Positions 51,629-63,553 of a DNA stretch of 64,000 bases are shown here, in pieces (the stretch's first letter is position 1; each line of letters begins with the position of its first letter). The DNA comes from Candidatus Thiodubiliella sp. (GTDB lineage: Bacteria; Pseudomonadota; Gammaproteobacteria; PS1; Pseudothioglobaceae), in NCBI GenBank assembly GCA_029237605.1, contig JAQRGB010000001.1, forward strand, positions 576,033-640,032, written 5' to 3'. The notes under the pieces were generated by a model. That model was not told where the DNA came from and ran no database searches. It was given only the letters and a program-made list of their open reading frames with translations. The position numbers and the translations under genes are program-made.

Positions 51629-53134
51629 TTACAACTTAGATGTTAATGCTTGATTGAGCAAATGCTCGATTGAAGTGTGCATGACTTCAATCATTGGTTG
51701 CGGATATAAACCTATCACTAATACAGCAAGTGCTAATATTGCTAATATAGAGAATTCACGGCCATTAATATCATTAAGTGTTTCTACAGCTGGATTGGTA
51801 ATAGCACCCCAAAATACGCGCTTAACCATCCATAATGTATAAGCCGCACCAACTATTAACGTGGTACTAGCCAATACCGCATACCAAATATTTGCTTGCA
51901 CAGCGCCCAAAATTACCATAAATTCACCAACAAAACCTGAAGTTCCTGGTAATCCTGCGTTTGCCATTGCAAATAACACCGCAAAACCCGTAAACTTTGG
52001 CATAGAATTAATCACGCCACCATAGGTTGAAATTTCTCTTGAGTGCAATCTATCATACAAAACACCGACCACTAAGAACATTGCAGCTGAGATAAATCCA
52101 TGTGAAATCATTTGTATCATCGCGCCTTCTAAACCAAGAAGTGCACCTTCTAGGTTATTTGGGTTATATGCTAAGAATAAAGCAAATACACCGAGTGTTA
52201 CAAAACCCATATGTGAAATTGAAGAATAAGCGATTAATTTCTTCATATCCCTTTGCACTAAAGCAACAAAACCAATATAAACTACTGCAATTAATGATAA
52301 GACAATCATCACATCTGAAAATTGTAAAGATGCATCAGGTGTAATTGGTAATGAGAAACGGAAAAAACCATAACCACCCATTTTCAACATAATCGCTGCC
52401 AGAATGACAGAGCCGCCCGTTGGGGCTTGCACATGCGCATCAGGCAGCCAAGTGTGTACAGGAAACATTGGTACTTTAACGGCAAATGCAATAAAGAATG
52501 CCCAGAAAATCCACGCCTGTTCTGTTACTGTTAAGCTAAGATTATGCATATCTAAAATTGAAAATGAACCACCTTTGTTATACATATAGATTAGTGATAT
52601 TAGCATAAACACTGAACCTAAAAAAGTATATAAGAAGAACTTAATCGCTGCATAAATACGATTATCACCCCCCCAAATACCTACAATGAGTAGCATTGGT
52701 ATCAGTGATGCCTCCCAAAAAGCATAGAATAAAATTCCATCAAGTGCTGAAAATACACCAATAATCAAACCCTCCATCATCAAGAAAGCTGCCATATAAT
52801 GTGCAGGTTGTTTTTGAATGACCTCCCAACCTGTAACAATCACTAAAATAGTTGAAAAAGTTGTTAAAATAATCAACAGCATAGAAATACCATCAACGCC
52901 TATATGATAATTAATATTGAATTGTGCAATCCAAGCACTTTTTTCAACAAACTGCATAAGATGTGTTGATGAGTCAAAGCCCGTCCATAGGCTGAGTGAC
53001 ATTACAAACACTAAAACAGACAGCGCTAAACTCATCCAACGAGCCGTAGTTGCCCGTTTGTTACCCAACAGAATAACCAGCCCGCCACCTAAAATTGGCA
53101 GCCAAATTAATAAACTAAGTAGCGTATTTTGCAT
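51629..53134 (-). CDS. nuoM: NADH-quinone oxidoreductase subunit M
   Basis: An antiporter-like subunit of complex I, 501 residues. YHIGVDGISMLLIILTTF, FYAFWEASLIPMLLIVGIWGG with the key glutamate, VKVPMFPVHTWLPDAHVQAPTGGSVILAAIMLKMGGYG, and LIAYSSISHMGFVTLG are diagnostic of NuoM. It lies 15 bases after nuoL and ahead of nuoN. Undamaged. Confidence 0.97.
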   Translation of the reverse strand: MQNTLLSLLIWLPILGGGLVILLGNKRATTARWMSLALSVLVFVMSLSLWTGFDSSTHLMQFVEKSAWIAQFNINYHIGVDGISMLLIILTTFSTILVIVTGWEVIQKQPAHYMAAFLMMEGLIIGVFSALDGILFYAFWEASLIPMLLIVGIWGGDNRIYAAIKFFLYTFLGSVFMLISLIYMYNKGGSFSILDMHNLSLTVTEQAWIFWAFFIAFAVKVPMFPVHTWLPDAHVQAPTGGSVILAAIMLKMGGYGFFRFSLPITPDASLQFSDVMIVLSLIAVVYIGFVALVQRDMKKLIAYSSISHMGFVTLGVFALFLAYNPNNLEGALLGLEGAMIQMISHGFISAAMFLVVGVLYDRLHSREISTYGGVINSMPKFTGFAVLFAMANAGLPGTSGFVGEFMVILGAVQANIWYAVLASTTLIVGAAYTLWMVKRVFWGAITNPAVETLNDINGREFSILAILALAVLVIGLYPQPMIEVMHTSIEHLLNQALTSKL

Positions 53135-53149
53135 AATTATATAAAGGCC

Positions 53150-55111
53150 TCAAATCTCAAGTAATGGCTTGTCGCCCATAAACAGCGCCCAAGTTAAAAT
53201 AATTAATAAACTAAAAATCATGAAGAAAGCATAATGATAAACATAGCCCGTTTGAATTGGACGAATCACAGAACTAACAAAGCCGACGAATCTAGCGCTG
53301 CCATTAACTATCATTGAGTCAATTATTGTAGAGTCAGATACTTTCCATAAAATATGTCCCAATTTCTTAATACCATTAACAAATACTATTTCATTAAAAC
53401 GATCAAAACCATATAGAGATTCTAATACGTAATTAGTGCGCTTAAATGTTGTCTGTACCCAGTCAGCCCACTGGGTTTTATATAATGAAAACACCCAAGC
53501 AGATATAATGCCGCCGATCATCATCCAAAATGGTATAGTTTGTATGGCATGAAAAATCATCACTAATGCGCTATGAAATTCATGTTTTAAATCAACCATA
53601 GACATATGACTTGATGTAACGGTAATAGATTCATCTAACCAGCCTTTAAATAGCATTGGTTCAATTGTCAAATAACCAATAATAGTTGAAGGAATTGCCA
53701 ACATCATTAATGGAAAAATAATTGATAATGGTGACTCATGTAAGTGTTTAACAGTTTCGTGCTTAACGCGTGACTCACCATGAAATACTAAAAAAAACAT
53801 TCTAAATGAGTAGAATGCTGTAACAAAAACACCTATAATTACTGCATAATAAACTAAATTAGCATAAGGTAATTGAGAGAAATTCACTGCTTCAATAATC
53901 ATATCTTTTGAATAGAAACCAGAAAATCCTGGGAAACCAACTAATGCCAATGTACCAATCAACACTGTCCAATAAGTAATTGGCATATATTTTTTCAAGC
54001 CACCCATCTTACGAATATCTTGTTCATGATGCATGGCAACAATCACCGAACCTGCGCCTAAAAATAATAAGGCTTTGAAAAAAGCGTGTGTCATTAAGTG
54101 AAAAATTGCCACTGAATAAGCGCTAACACCTAAAGCAACTGTCATATAACCCAACTGCGACAAAGTTGAATATGCCACCACTTTCTTAATGTCATTTTGT
54201 ACTATACCAAGTAAACCCATAAACAAGGCTGTAATTGCGCCTACTATCATAACTACTGTAAGCGCTACATCACTCATCTCAAACATCGGTGACATACGCG
54301 ACACCATAAAGATACCTGCGGTTACCATAGTCGCTGCATGGATAAGTGCTGAAATTGGCGTTGGGCCCTCCATTGAGCCTGGTAGCCAAACATGAAGTGG
54401 TACTTGTGCTGATTTACCCATCGCACCAACGAATAACAATAAACAAACTACCGTGATTAAATCCATACTCCAGATAGTTTGATTATCAGTATTGCCCAAA
54501 CTAACAAATACTTCTGCGTAATCAAGCGAGCCACTAAATGCCAATATCAAACCAATGCCTAACAAAAAACCAAAGTCACCAACACGATTAACCAAAAAAG
54601 CTTTTAAATTAGCCTCAACAGCACTTTCTTTATGGTGCCAAAAACCAATGAGTAAATAAGAGACTAAACCAACCGCTTCCCAGCCAAAAAATAACTGCAT
54701 AAAGTTGTTACTCATCACCAGCACAAACATTGAAAAGGTGAATAAAGAGATATAGCTAAAGAACTTAGTGTAATCCTTATCATGACTCATATAACCAATG
54801 GTGTAGATATGTACCATCAAAGAAACAAACGATACTACCACTAACATCACAGAAGTTAGGCCATCAACCAAAAAACCAACACTTATATTTAATCCATTAA
54901 CCTGCATCCAAGTATAAATATTTTGATTAAAAACTGCACCTTTCTCTAATACATGATAATCAAATACCATTAATGCAAGTACAGTAGAAATTAATACACC
55001 TAAAATTGTAATTATATGTGTAGCACTACGGCCTAATATACGACCAAAAAATCCTGCAATAATGGCACCTAATAAAGGTGAAAGTATAATTGTTAAATAA
55101 ATATTTACCAT
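53150..55111 (-). CDS. nuoL: NADH-quinone oxidoreductase subunit L
   Basis: The distal proton-pumping subunit with the long lateral helix, 653 residues. VGFLVDGLTSVMLVVVSFVS, QLFFGWEAVGLVSYLLIGFW, GKSAQVPLHVWLPGSMEGPTPISALIHAATMVTAG, VVAYSTLSQLGYMTVALG and the C-terminal helix region are present. Somewhat longer than E. coli NuoL (613). It is 13 bases downstream of nuoK. Confidence 0.97.
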   Translation of the reverse strand: MVNIYLTIILSPLLGAIIAGFFGRILGRSATHIITILGVLISTVLALMVFDYHVLEKGAVFNQNIYTWMQVNGLNISVGFLVDGLTSVMLVVVSFVSLMVHIYTIGYMSHDKDYTKFFSYISLFTFSMFVLVMSNNFMQLFFGWEAVGLVSYLLIGFWHHKESAVEANLKAFLVNRVGDFGFLLGIGLILAFSGSLDYAEVFVSLGNTDNQTIWSMDLITVVCLLLFVGAMGKSAQVPLHVWLPGSMEGPTPISALIHAATMVTAGIFMVSRMSPMFEMSDVALTVVMIVGAITALFMGLLGIVQNDIKKVVAYSTLSQLGYMTVALGVSAYSVAIFHLMTHAFFKALLFLGAGSVIVAMHHEQDIRKMGGLKKYMPITYWTVLIGTLALVGFPGFSGFYSKDMIIEAVNFSQLPYANLVYYAVIIGVFVTAFYSFRMFFLVFHGESRVKHETVKHLHESPLSIIFPLMMLAIPSTIIGYLTIEPMLFKGWLDESITVTSSHMSMVDLKHEFHSALVMIFHAIQTIPFWMMIGGIISAWVFSLYKTQWADWVQTTFKRTNYVLESLYGFDRFNEIVFVNGIKKLGHILWKVSDSTIIDSMIVNGSARFVGFVSSVIRPIQTGYVYHYAFFMIFSLLIILTWALFMGDKPLLEI

Positions 55112-55124
55112 AGTTTGCCCTAGC

Positions 55125-55430
55125 TTATCCTTTTAAACTGTTGGTGACATCAACGCTAATAGAGCCTTTGACTCTAAATAATAAAGTTAGAATTGCCAGC
55201 CCTATTGCAACTTCTGCCGCTGCAACAGTTAAAATAAAGAAGACAAAAATCTGCCCTGCTTCATTACCTAAAAAATTAGAGAAAGCAATAAAGTTAGTAT
55301 TTACTGCCACCAAAATCAACTCCACACACATCAGCAAGGTAATGATATTAGTTCTATTAACAAAAATACCTACTAAACCAATACAAAAAATAATGGCGCT
55401 CAGAATTAAATAGTCACTCAAACTAATCAT
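55125..55430 (-). CDS. nuoK: NADH-quinone oxidoreductase subunit K
   Basis: A membrane subunit of complex I, 101 residues and three helices. [17 protein letters not shown] carries the conserved glutamate of the second helix, and [23 protein letters not shown] the third. The start overlaps the last base of nuoJ. Typical length (E. coli 100). Confidence 0.96.
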   Translation of the reverse strand: MISLSDYLILSAIIFCIGLVGIFVNRTNIITLLMCVELILVAVNTNFIAFSNFLGNEAGQIFVFFILTVAAAEVAIGLAILTLLFRVKGSISVDVTNSLKG

Positions 55431-56041
55431 TATTTATTCTCCTTATTTTTTGAAGAAATTGAAACCAAGCGTACTCTGTCTTTTGCTTGAACTTTAATCT
55501 GATCTACAATTGATTGATTTTTACAATTAATTCTCTTACGATGCACTAAAGTAATCGCTGCAATAATTGCAATTAATAACAGAACTGCTGCTAACTCAAA
55601 TGAGTAAATATAGTCGGTATAAAGTTGTAATGCCAAAATAGTAATATTACTATAATCCGCTGTGTGTTTTACTGGCGCTACCACTACATCTAAACCGAAT
55701 TGATTATAACCCAAGACCATCGCCATCTCAAAAACAATAATAACTGCCACTATTAGACCAAGTGGTAAATAACCAGTAAACCTTGCACGTAAAGTAGACT
55801 TGTCAATATTTAACATCTTAATAACGAATAAAAATAACACCATTACAGCGCCAACATAAACCAAAATCAAAATAATTGCCAAGAATTCTGCCTCAAGCAG
55901 AATCCAGATACCCGCTGCAGAGAAAAAAGATAAGATTAAAAATAGAACTGCTTTCGCTGCATTGCGTGAAAAAATCATTGCTAACGAGGCAACAATAAAC
56001 CAAAATGAGAAAACATAAAATAATATTTGATCAAATGTCAT
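55430..56041 (-). CDS. nuoJ: NADH-quinone oxidoreductase subunit J
   Basis: A membrane subunit of complex I, 203 residues and five helices. [50 protein letters not shown] is the highly conserved NuoJ core. The tail after the last helix (RKRINCKNQ to KENK) is polar and charged. It overlaps nuoK by one base and follows nuoI by 8 bases. Confidence 0.96.
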   Translation of the reverse strand: MTFDQILFYVFSFWFIVASLAMIFSRNAAKAVLFLILSFFSAAGIWILLEAEFLAIILILVYVGAVMVLFLFVIKMLNIDKSTLRARFTGYLPLGLIVAVIIVFEMAMVLGYNQFGLDVVVAPVKHTADYSNITILALQLYTDYIYSFELAAVLLLIAIIAAITLVHRKRINCKNQSIVDQIKVQAKDRVRLVSISSKNKENK

Positions 56042-56049
56042 AATCTACT

Positions 56050-56544
56050 CTACCTATACTTAGCATCTTGTTCTTTGGCTTTATCAATCTCTCTTTCATT
56101 ATTATCACCAACTTCTAGCAAGCGATCCTTAGTCATAATACTGCCTTTCCTTGAATCAAGGAATACATAATCAAAAATTTGCGTTTCAACAATTGCATCA
56201 ACCGGACAAGCTTCTTCACAGAAACCACAAAAAATACACTTAAATAAATCAATATCATACTGCGTAGTACGGCGCGAACCATCTTCACGTATCTTAGATT
56301 CAATGGTAATCGCATTCGCCGGGCAAGCCGCTTCGCACAACTTACAAGCAATGCAACGCTCTTCACCGTTTGGGTAACGACGCAAAGCGTGTAAACCTCT
56401 AAAGCGCGATGAAATCGGTATTCTTTCCTCTGGAAATTGCACCGTAATTTTTTTGTTAAAAAGCTCTTTAGCAGTGATTCGCATGCCACCACGTAATTCA
56501 CCAAGACTAAAATCCTTAACTAGTTTTCTAATTCTAGATATCAT
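56050..56544 (-). CDS. nuoI: NADH-quinone oxidoreductase subunit I
   Basis: A peripheral-arm ferredoxin subunit holding clusters N6a and N6b. The two motifs are [19 protein letters not shown] and [18 protein letters not shown]. The body starts [29 protein letters not shown]. The ATG at 56544 is preferred over the TTG at 56556, which lies within nuoH. The protein has 164 residues. Confidence 0.96.
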   Translation of the reverse strand: MISRIRKLVKDFSLGELRGGMRITAKELFNKKITVQFPEERIPISSRFRGLHALRRYPNGEERCIACKLCEAACPANAITIESKIREDGSRRTTQYDIDLFKCIFCGFCEEACPVDAIVETQIFDYVFLDSRKGSIMTKDRLLEVGDNNEREIDKAKEQDAKYR

Positions 56545-56546
56545 AA

Positions 56547-57611
56547 TTAAAACCAAGGTCCTATTTTAAACTGTGTCATTAATGCTACAACAAAAATCCA
56601 GACAATAGTCCATGGTAAGAATACTTTCCAAGATAGGCGCATAATCTGATCATAACGAAAACGGGGTAAAGTCGCACGAACCCATAAATACAAGAACATA
56701 AAAAAGCTTGATTTAGCCAATAACCAAATAATACCTGGTACCCAAGCAAACCCTGCTTCTAAATAAGAAATACCTTCAAATGGTGAGTGCCAACCACCGA
56801 AAAATAATATCACAGCCAATACTGCCATAAAAATCATATTAGCATATTCAGCCAAGAAAAATACCGCAAAAGCCATACCAGAATATTCAACATGCGTACC
56901 TCCCACAATCTCTGATTCTCCTTCTACTACGTCAAATGGTGCGCGGTTAGTCTCCACTAAAGCGGAAATAAGGAATATAATCATCATCGGAAACAAAGGA
57001 ATAAAATACCAATTTAAAAGCCCACCTTTTTGTGCCATCACAATATCATTAAGATTAACGCTACCTGCAATCATCACCACAGTTATCAAGGCAAAGCCAA
57101 TAACAATTTCATAAGAAACCATCAACGATGCACTACGTAATGCACCTAATAATGGATACTTAGAGTTTGATGCCCAACCTGCTAAGATGATGCCATAAAC
57201 ACCAACTGAGCCAATCGCCAAAACATACAATAAACTAATGTCTAAATTAGCAACATAAATACCTTCGTCAAATGGAATAACTGCCCAAATAGTAATTGCA
57301 GGTGCAATAGCCAACACAGGCGCCAACAAGAATAAATAAATATTTGCTTTACTTGGAAAAATAATCTCTTTAGTCATTAACTTTAAAGCATCTGCAATCG
57401 GTTGTAACCAACCCTTCGGGCCAACACGGTTAGGCCCAATACGCAACTGCATATAGCCAATTATCTTACGCTCAGCATAAGTAAAATAAGCTACCACCAA
57501 CATCAATGGCATCACTAAAGCGATAGCCTTAATTAAAATAATCGCAATGCTAGCTACTATTCCATCAAACCAAGGCAATAACTCATGTATCCACTGCCAA
57601 ATTTCTGTCAT
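56547..57611 (-). CDS. nuoH: NADH-quinone oxidoreductase subunit H
   Basis: The membrane subunit forming the quinone chamber, 354 residues and eight helices. The signatures are [37 protein letters not shown] and [33 protein letters not shown]. The start overlaps nuoG by 4 bases (ATGA). Complete. Confidence 0.97.
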   Translation of the reverse strand: MTEIWQWIHELLPWFDGIVASIAIILIKAIALVMPLMLVVAYFTYAERKIIGYMQLRIGPNRVGPKGWLQPIADALKLMTKEIIFPSKANIYLFLLAPVLAIAPAITIWAVIPFDEGIYVANLDISLLYVLAIGSVGVYGIILAGWASNSKYPLLGALRSASLMVSYEIVIGFALITVVMIAGSVNLNDIVMAQKGGLLNWYFIPLFPMMIIFLISALVETNRAPFDVVEGESEIVGGTHVEYSGMAFAVFFLAEYANMIFMAVLAVILFFGGWHSPFEGISYLEAGFAWVPGIIWLLAKSSFFMFLYLWVRATLPRFRYDQIMRLSWKVFLPWTIVWIFVVALMTQFKIGPWF

Positions 57612-59863
57612 AGCTTACTCCCAGTTAACTGATTTGTATTAACAAAAATACAGTTATTGGATACTGATTCAGTAATAACAACTGGCACGCCTAAATATTT
57701 ATCACCAGCTTTGATGTTTTCATTTATTGCAGTGGCTTTATTCATTGATGCTCTATGCATTAGACCAATCTTTGTCGCATGCAATGCACTTGCATGTCTT
57801 GTTAATACATCGATTGCATAAGGAGATTTCTGCCAAATTACGCTCACACCGCGCTTTATCGTAATATTAATTTCTTTATTATCTACTTTTTGCTTATATC
57901 TATGATTTGAGATATCATTAGTAATCTGCGCAGAATTTATATAACCAAAACCTGGTAATTTTAATAAATCTGCCAATACCTTTAATACTTTCCAAGCTGG
58001 TTTAGATTCACCTGGTCCGTTAGATGCCGCCACGAATGATTGTATTACACCTTCAATATTCACATGCGAGCCTGAAGTTTCATAAAAACTTGCGATTGGT
58101 AGCATTACATCTGAATATTGAGTAACATCTTTATCTTTAAAACTATTCATTGAAATAACAAAAGTATTTTCCTTGCTTAATGTTTTAATTGCTTGAGCGG
58201 AATTGTGAAAATCATATTGTGGATAAACATCTAATAAGATGTAAGACCTCAAGTCTGCTTCTAACATTGCATTTGCATTTAAACCTCCTTGACCAGGAAT
58301 AAAATTTACCATAGCAGCTGCGATTGAATTTGATGTTGCGCTAATATTTAGTGTCGTAGAGTTCGTTTGAACGGCAATTTTACTGATTAATTTTGCAATA
58401 CTTGCAGCTTGTAAATTATTAATAATATGCTCACCTAAAATAATCACTGAATTATCTGCGTCTAACAAATCATCTGCCATACACTTCGCTATATCGCCCA
58501 CTTTTACTTTACTTAGGTATTTTGGAATCTCAGCATAAGAACTTTCTAAGACTGACTTCAGTATCTCTGCTAATAATAATAATATTTGATTTGGTGAAAC
58601 AATATTTTCACTATTTAATCGATAATTAAAATCAAATGCCATGGCGTTAATTACATCAATACTTGCTCCAGCTAAGACTGCTTTACGTAAACGATGATTA
58701 ATCATTGGCTGTTCTAAACGCAGGTTAGAGCCAACAACCAAAGCATAATCAATGCCATCTAACCCTGTTAATTTAATATTAGACTCTAAGTCAATCACAT
58801 TATCTAAATCTCTAACATTAAGACGATAGTCTACATTTTCAGACCCTATCTCTCTTAATATTTTTTGCAATAAATAAAATTCTTCAAGCGTCGCGGTATT
58901 TGAAGCAAATGCGCCGAGTTTGCTGCCATCGCTCATATTAAATGTGCTATTAACTAAGCCACGTATACTAAATTCAAGTGCTTCATCCCACTGAACTTCT
59001 TCCCACTTACCGTTTATTTTAATTTGTGGCTTAAGCAATCTATTTTCATGTGCCAAGCCCTCATAAGAAAAACGGTCTCTATCAGAAATCCAAGTCTCGT
59101 TAATACTGTCATTATCTTTAGCGACAATACGCTTAACTTTAGTTTTATAAGTTTGCGTAAAAATATTAGAGCCCACCAAGTCATGTCTGGCAACATTTGC
59201 TATAGCACTCATCTGCCATGCTCTTAACTCATAACGAAATGGCTTAGAAGTCAATGCACCTACTGGACAAATATCAATCATATTACCTGATAACTCCGAA
59301 GTAATACTTTCTCTTAAAAATGTCTCAATTTTTAAATCTTCGCCACGACCAGTGCCACCCATTTCCATAATTCCGCCAATTTCACTACCAAAACGCACAC
59401 AACGCGTACAGTGAATACAGCGCGTCATATCAGTATAAATTAATGCACTAATATCACTATCAGCAACAGTGCGTTTGCCTTCAGCAAAATGCGAGATATC
59501 TGAACCATAGCTCATTGCCACATCTTGTAATTCGCACTCGCCACCTTGGTCGCAAATTGGACAATCTAATGGGTGGTTAATTAATAAGAATTCCATTACT
59601 GCTTTTTGTGAAGCCTTAGATTTCTGATTATTCGTGTAAATTTTCATACCTTCGTTAATCGGTGTAGAGCATGCAGGTTGTGGCTTTGGTATGCCCTCAA
59701 CATCTACTAAGCACATACGGCAACTTGCCACTACCGATAATTTTTTATGATAGCAAAATCTTGGTACACTGATACCTTCTCTATCAGTAACAGAGATTAA
59801 CATCTCACCTATTTTAGCTTTAACTACATTGCCATTAATTTCAATATTAATATTAGCCATCAA
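57608..59863 (-). CDS. nuoG: NADH-quinone oxidoreductase subunit G
   Basis: The large iron-sulfur subunit of the peripheral arm, 751 residues. The N-terminal [2Fe-2S] domain has [21 protein letters not shown]; clusters follow at [20 protein letters not shown] and [16 protein letters not shown], then a molybdopterin-oxidoreductase-like domain with no cofactor role. Length fits proteobacterial and mitochondrial-type NuoG rather than the longer E. coli form. It lies 1 base after nuoF. Confidence 0.97.
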   Translation of the reverse strand: MMANINIEINGNVVKAKIGEMLISVTDREGISVPRFCYHKKLSVVASCRMCLVDVEGIPKPQPACSTPINEGMKIYTNNQKSKASQKAVMEFLLINHPLDCPICDQGGECELQDVAMSYGSDISHFAEGKRTVADSDISALIYTDMTRCIHCTRCVRFGSEIGGIMEMGGTGRGEDLKIETFLRESITSELSGNMIDICPVGALTSKPFRYELRAWQMSAIANVARHDLVGSNIFTQTYKTKVKRIVAKDNDSINETWISDRDRFSYEGLAHENRLLKPQIKINGKWEEVQWDEALEFSIRGLVNSTFNMSDGSKLGAFASNTATLEEFYLLQKILREIGSENVDYRLNVRDLDNVIDLESNIKLTGLDGIDYALVVGSNLRLEQPMINHRLRKAVLAGASIDVINAMAFDFNYRLNSENIVSPNQILLLLAEILKSVLESSYAEIPKYLSKVKVGDIAKCMADDLLDADNSVIILGEHIINNLQAASIAKLISKIAVQTNSTTLNISATSNSIAAAMVNFIPGQGGLNANAMLEADLRSYILLDVYPQYDFHNSAQAIKTLSKENTFVISMNSFKDKDVTQYSDVMLPIASFYETSGSHVNIEGVIQSFVAASNGPGESKPAWKVLKVLADLLKLPGFGYINSAQITNDISNHRYKQKVDNKEINITIKRGVSVIWQKSPYAIDVLTRHASALHATKIGLMHRASMNKATAINENIKAGDKYLGVPVVITESVSNNCIFVNTNQLTGSKL

Positions 59864-59864
59864 A

Positions 59865-61133
59865 TTATCCTTTCACTATACTCTTACCGTGCTCAATATA
59901 ATATTCAAACTCCTTACGGAAACATCGCAAAAAACTCTCCACTGGTATTGCCGCAGCATCACCAAGTGCACAGATTGTGTTACCTGTAATTTTATCTTGC
60001 ACACTTAATAATAAATCAATATCATTAATCCTTCCATCTCCTTTTATAATACGTTTTAATACACGATATAGCCAACCAGTACCTTCACGACATGGGGTGC
60101 ATTGACCACATGACTCATCATAATAAAAATGTGCAAGTCGCGTCAATGCTGTAACCATACAAGTTGAGTCATCCATCACAATCACTGATCCAGCGCCTAA
60201 CATTGAACCAGCTGCCTCAATTCCATCATAATCCATAGTCATAGCCATTGCGGCTTTTGCAGTTAATATTGGCGTTGATGAACCACCTGGGATAACTGCT
60301 TTTAATTTACCACCTTTTCTAACGCCACCTGCCATCTTAAGTAAATCTTTAAATGGTGTACCCATTGGTATTTCAAAATTAGATTGTTTATCTACATGAC
60401 CAGATACTGAAAACAATTTACAGCCACCAGAGTTCTCCACACCAAGATCGGCAAACCACTTGCCACCACGAGCTAAAATCTCTGGCACAGAAGCAAAACT
60501 TTCAGTATTATTAATCGTAGTTGGTTTGCCAAATAACCCAACATTAGCAGGAAATGGTGGTTTAAATCTTGGTTGTCCTTTTTTACCTTCAATGGATTCT
60601 AATAACGCTGTTTCTTCACCACAAATATAAGCGCCAGCACCTAAATGTGTGTGCAAATCAAAACTCACCCCACTACTCCTGATATTTTTTCCTAACAGCC
60701 CAACTTTATAAGCCTCTTTTAATGCATTTTCAAAACGATTAAATGGCTCTATAAACTCACCACGTATATAATTATAACCAACTGTTGCATTCATCACAAA
60801 ACTACCAATTGCCATACCTTCGATCACAGAGTGGGGGTTGTACCTAAGAATATCTCTATCTTTACATGTGCCTGGCTCACCTTCATCAGAATTACACACA
60901 ATATATTTCTGCCTATCAGATTGACGTGGCATAAAACTCCACTTCAATCCAGTAGGAAATCCTGCTCCACCTCTACCACGCAGACCAGATACTTTTAATT
61001 CATCGATAATTTCATTAGGTGTTATTTTTCCTTTTAAAATTTTACGCCAAATCTTATAGCCACCACTTTTTTCATATACTTCAAGTGAATAACATTTTTT
61101 TTTATCTAGATTCTTAAAGCAGACTTCATTCAT
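59865..61133 (-). CDS. nuoF: NADH-quinone oxidoreductase subunit F
   Basis: The NADH- and FMN-binding subunit, 422 residues. The NADH loop is [22 protein letters not shown] contacts lie in [28 protein letters not shown], and the N3 cluster is [13 protein letters not shown], with the fourth cysteine further on ([12 protein letters not shown]). It overlaps nuoE by 4 bases. Confidence 0.97.
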   Translation of the reverse strand: MNEVCFKNLDKKKCYSLEVYEKSGGYKIWRKILKGKITPNEIIDELKVSGLRGRGGAGFPTGLKWSFMPRQSDRQKYIVCNSDEGEPGTCKDRDILRYNPHSVIEGMAIGSFVMNATVGYNYIRGEFIEPFNRFENALKEAYKVGLLGKNIRSSGVSFDLHTHLGAGAYICGEETALLESIEGKKGQPRFKPPFPANVGLFGKPTTINNTESFASVPEILARGGKWFADLGVENSGGCKLFSVSGHVDKQSNFEIPMGTPFKDLLKMAGGVRKGGKLKAVIPGGSSTPILTAKAAMAMTMDYDGIEAAGSMLGAGSVIVMDDSTCMVTALTRLAHFYYDESCGQCTPCREGTGWLYRVLKRIIKGDGRINDIDLLLSVQDKITGNTICALGDAAAIPVESFLRCFRKEFEYYIEHGKSIVKG

Positions 61134-61606
61134 TTTAATTCAACCAAAATTTTATCAATTTTTTTCTTAGTTAAATTTTCATAATACTTATGACCAATTT
61201 GAAACATTGGACTACCTACGCAAGCGCCTAAACACTCAACTTTTTTCACATTAATTAAACCATCTTTTGTCACTTGACCAGTTTTAACACCAAGTTTCTC
61301 CTCTAAATAAACAACCAAATCATCGGCACCATTAAGCATACATGAAATATTGTGGCAAATACGAATTGTGTGTTTCCCCACTAACTTATGATTATAGTTC
61401 TCATAGAATGTCGCTACCTCAGCAACCTCAATGTTTGACATATCTAAATAATCAGCCACCGCAGCAATAACTTCGGTGCTCAAGCTATTTTCATTTTCTG
61501 CTTGTACAATCTTCAATGCCTCCATCACCGCAGAACTTTGACGCCCTTCTGGATATTTATCTATCCAAATATCAATTTCTTTCTTTGCTTTCTTTGAAAA
61601 AATCAT
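61130..61606 (-). CDS. nuoE: NADH-quinone oxidoreductase subunit E
   Basis: The 24-kDa [2Fe-2S] subunit, 158 residues. [25 protein letters not shown] and [19 protein letters not shown] hold the N1a cysteines. The start [21 protein letters not shown] is typical. There is a 64-base gap to nuoD upstream, the largest gap in the operon. It overlaps nuoF by 4 bases. Confidence 0.97.
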   Translation of the reverse strand: MIFSKKAKKEIDIWIDKYPEGRQSSAVMEALKIVQAENENSLSTEVIAAVADYLDMSNIEVAEVATFYENYNHKLVGKHTIRICHNISCMLNGADDLVVYLEEKLGVKTGQVTKDGLINVKKVECLGACVGSPMFQIGHKYYENLTKKKIDKILVELK

Positions 61607-61670
61607 AACAACACCAGACCTTTTATTTCTGTAGAAATAAGCAATTTTTCTTTTAACAATGTAAAAGCTC

Positions 61671-62924
61671 TCATCTATCTATTTCTCCAAATACAATGTC
61701 TTGAGTGCCTATTATGGTAACTACATCTGATAACATATGACCTTTTACCATCTCATCCATTGATGCTAAATGTGCAAAACCTGGTGCACGTATTTTAATG
61801 CGATATGGCTTGTTTGCACCATCAGACACTAAATATACACCGAATTCACCCTTAGGATGTTCAATTGCACAGTACACCTCACCTTTTGGTAGACAATAAC
61901 CTTCGGTGAATAATTTAAAATGATGTATGAGTGACTCCATATTGTCTTTCATATCTGTGCGCTTTGGTGGCGCTACTTTTTTATCATCACTCATTACTGG
62001 ACCTGGATTGTTCCTCAACCAATCAACACATTGCCTAATAATACGATTAGATTGATGCATCTCTTCCATACGCACCAAATAACGATCATAACTATCTCCA
62101 GTAACACCTACTGGAATATCAAAATCCATCTTGTCATAAACGGCATACGGCTGATTTTTTCTCAAATCCCACGCCACACCAGAGCCACGCAACATAGGTC
62201 CAGTAAAACCAAGTTGTTTCGCACGATTAGCTGAAACGATACCAATATTTACCAAACGTTGCTTCCAAATACGATTATCCGTCAACAAGCCATTATATTG
62301 TTTGATGCTTACAGGAAATTCTTTTACAAAATGGTCAATAAAATCCAATAACGAGCCTTGGCGATCTTTATTCATTTCCTCTAACTCTTTAGGCTTGCGA
62401 AAATTATTCTTAAGATATTGTGGCATCTTATCAGGTAAATCACGATACACGCCACCTGGACGATAATAAGTAGCGTGCATACGCGAACCAGACACTGCCT
62501 CATAGCAATCAATTAATTTTTCACGCTCACGAAATGCATACAAGAAAATACTCATTGCACCCACATCAAGTGCATGTGTACCTAGCCACATCAAGTGATT
62601 AAGAATTCTAGTAATTTCATCAAACATTACACGAATATATTGAGCACGTTGTGGTACCTCTAACTTAAGCATGGTCTCAATTGCCATAACATAAGCATGT
62701 TCGTTGCACATCATAGAAACATAGTCCAACCTATCCATATAACCAATAGACTGATTATAAGGCTTAGATTCTGCTAATTTTTCAGTACCACGATGGAGTA
62801 ATCCAATATGCGGGTCAGCACGCTCAATTATCTCACCATTAATTTCTAAAATAAGACGTAAAACACCATGCGCCGCTGGATGTTGTGGGCCAAAGTTAAG
62901 TGTATAGTTACGAATTTCAGCCAT
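61671..62924 (-). CDS. nuoD: NADH-quinone oxidoreductase subunit D
   Basis: The 49-kDa quinone-site subunit, 417 residues. [23 protein letters not shown] carries the quinone-binding His, [10 protein letters not shown] and [17 protein letters not shown] follow, and the end is [18 protein letters not shown]. It is not fused to NuoC, unlike in E. coli. It lies 11 bases after nuoC. Confidence 0.98.
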   Translation of the reverse strand: MAEIRNYTLNFGPQHPAAHGVLRLILEINGEIIERADPHIGLLHRGTEKLAESKPYNQSIGYMDRLDYVSMMCNEHAYVMAIETMLKLEVPQRAQYIRVMFDEITRILNHLMWLGTHALDVGAMSIFLYAFREREKLIDCYEAVSGSRMHATYYRPGGVYRDLPDKMPQYLKNNFRKPKELEEMNKDRQGSLLDFIDHFVKEFPVSIKQYNGLLTDNRIWKQRLVNIGIVSANRAKQLGFTGPMLRGSGVAWDLRKNQPYAVYDKMDFDIPVGVTGDSYDRYLVRMEEMHQSNRIIRQCVDWLRNNPGPVMSDDKKVAPPKRTDMKDNMESLIHHFKLFTEGYCLPKGEVYCAIEHPKGEFGVYLVSDGANKPYRIKIRAPGFAHLASMDEMVKGHMLSDVVTIIGTQDIVFGEIDR

Positions 62925-62935
62925 AATAAACTTAA

Positions 62936-63550
62936 TTATTTCCTAATTACTCTTGGCACATTAACATTTGGCTCAATACTTACTGGTTCGTAAACCACAC
63001 GACCCAATTCTTCATCATAACGCATTTCAACTTCACCAATTAAGGGAAAATCCTTACGCAATGGATGACCAACAAAACCATAGTCGGTCAAGATACGACG
63101 CAAGTCACAATGGTTTTTAAACAAAATACCAAATAAATCAAATGCTTCTCTTTCATACCAATTTGCCACCGCCCAAATATTTGTCACTGACTCAATCATC
63201 GGCTGTGCTTCATTAACGTAAGACTTAACGCGAAGTCGTTTATTAGTACTAACAGATAATAAATGATAAACTACTGCAAAACGCTGCTCGTGAGTATCTT
63301 TTTCATCATATTTTCCACATGCCCTACCAAAGCCAGAAGAACTCACATCAGTGTTCCATTCAGATTGACCGTAAGTCAAATAATCAACACCAGATAAATC
63401 AATTAAAATGTCAAAGAAGAAAGTATCTCTGAGTTTTAAACAAGACTTTATAATATCGCCAGCACCAACCGTTAAAGTCAGTTCATCAAATATATCAATA
63501 ATATTACTTTTACCAAATTCTTCAACAAGTTGTTCTTTTAATTCTTGCAT
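62936..63550 (-). CDS. nuoC: NADH-quinone oxidoreductase subunit C
   Basis: The 30-kDa peripheral-arm subunit, 204 residues. The family signature is [45 protein letters not shown]. It is a separate gene, 3 bases after nuoB. Confidence 0.97.
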   Translation of the reverse strand: MQELKEQLVEEFGKSNIIDIFDELTLTVGAGDIIKSCLKLRDTFFFDILIDLSGVDYLTYGQSEWNTDVSSSGFGRACGKYDEKDTHEQRFAVVYHLLSVSTNKRLRVKSYVNEAQPMIESVTNIWAVANWYEREAFDLFGILFKNHCDLRRILTDYGFVGHPLRKDFPLIGEVEMRYDEELGRVVYEPVSIEPNVNVPRVIRK

Positions 63551-63553
63551 AAT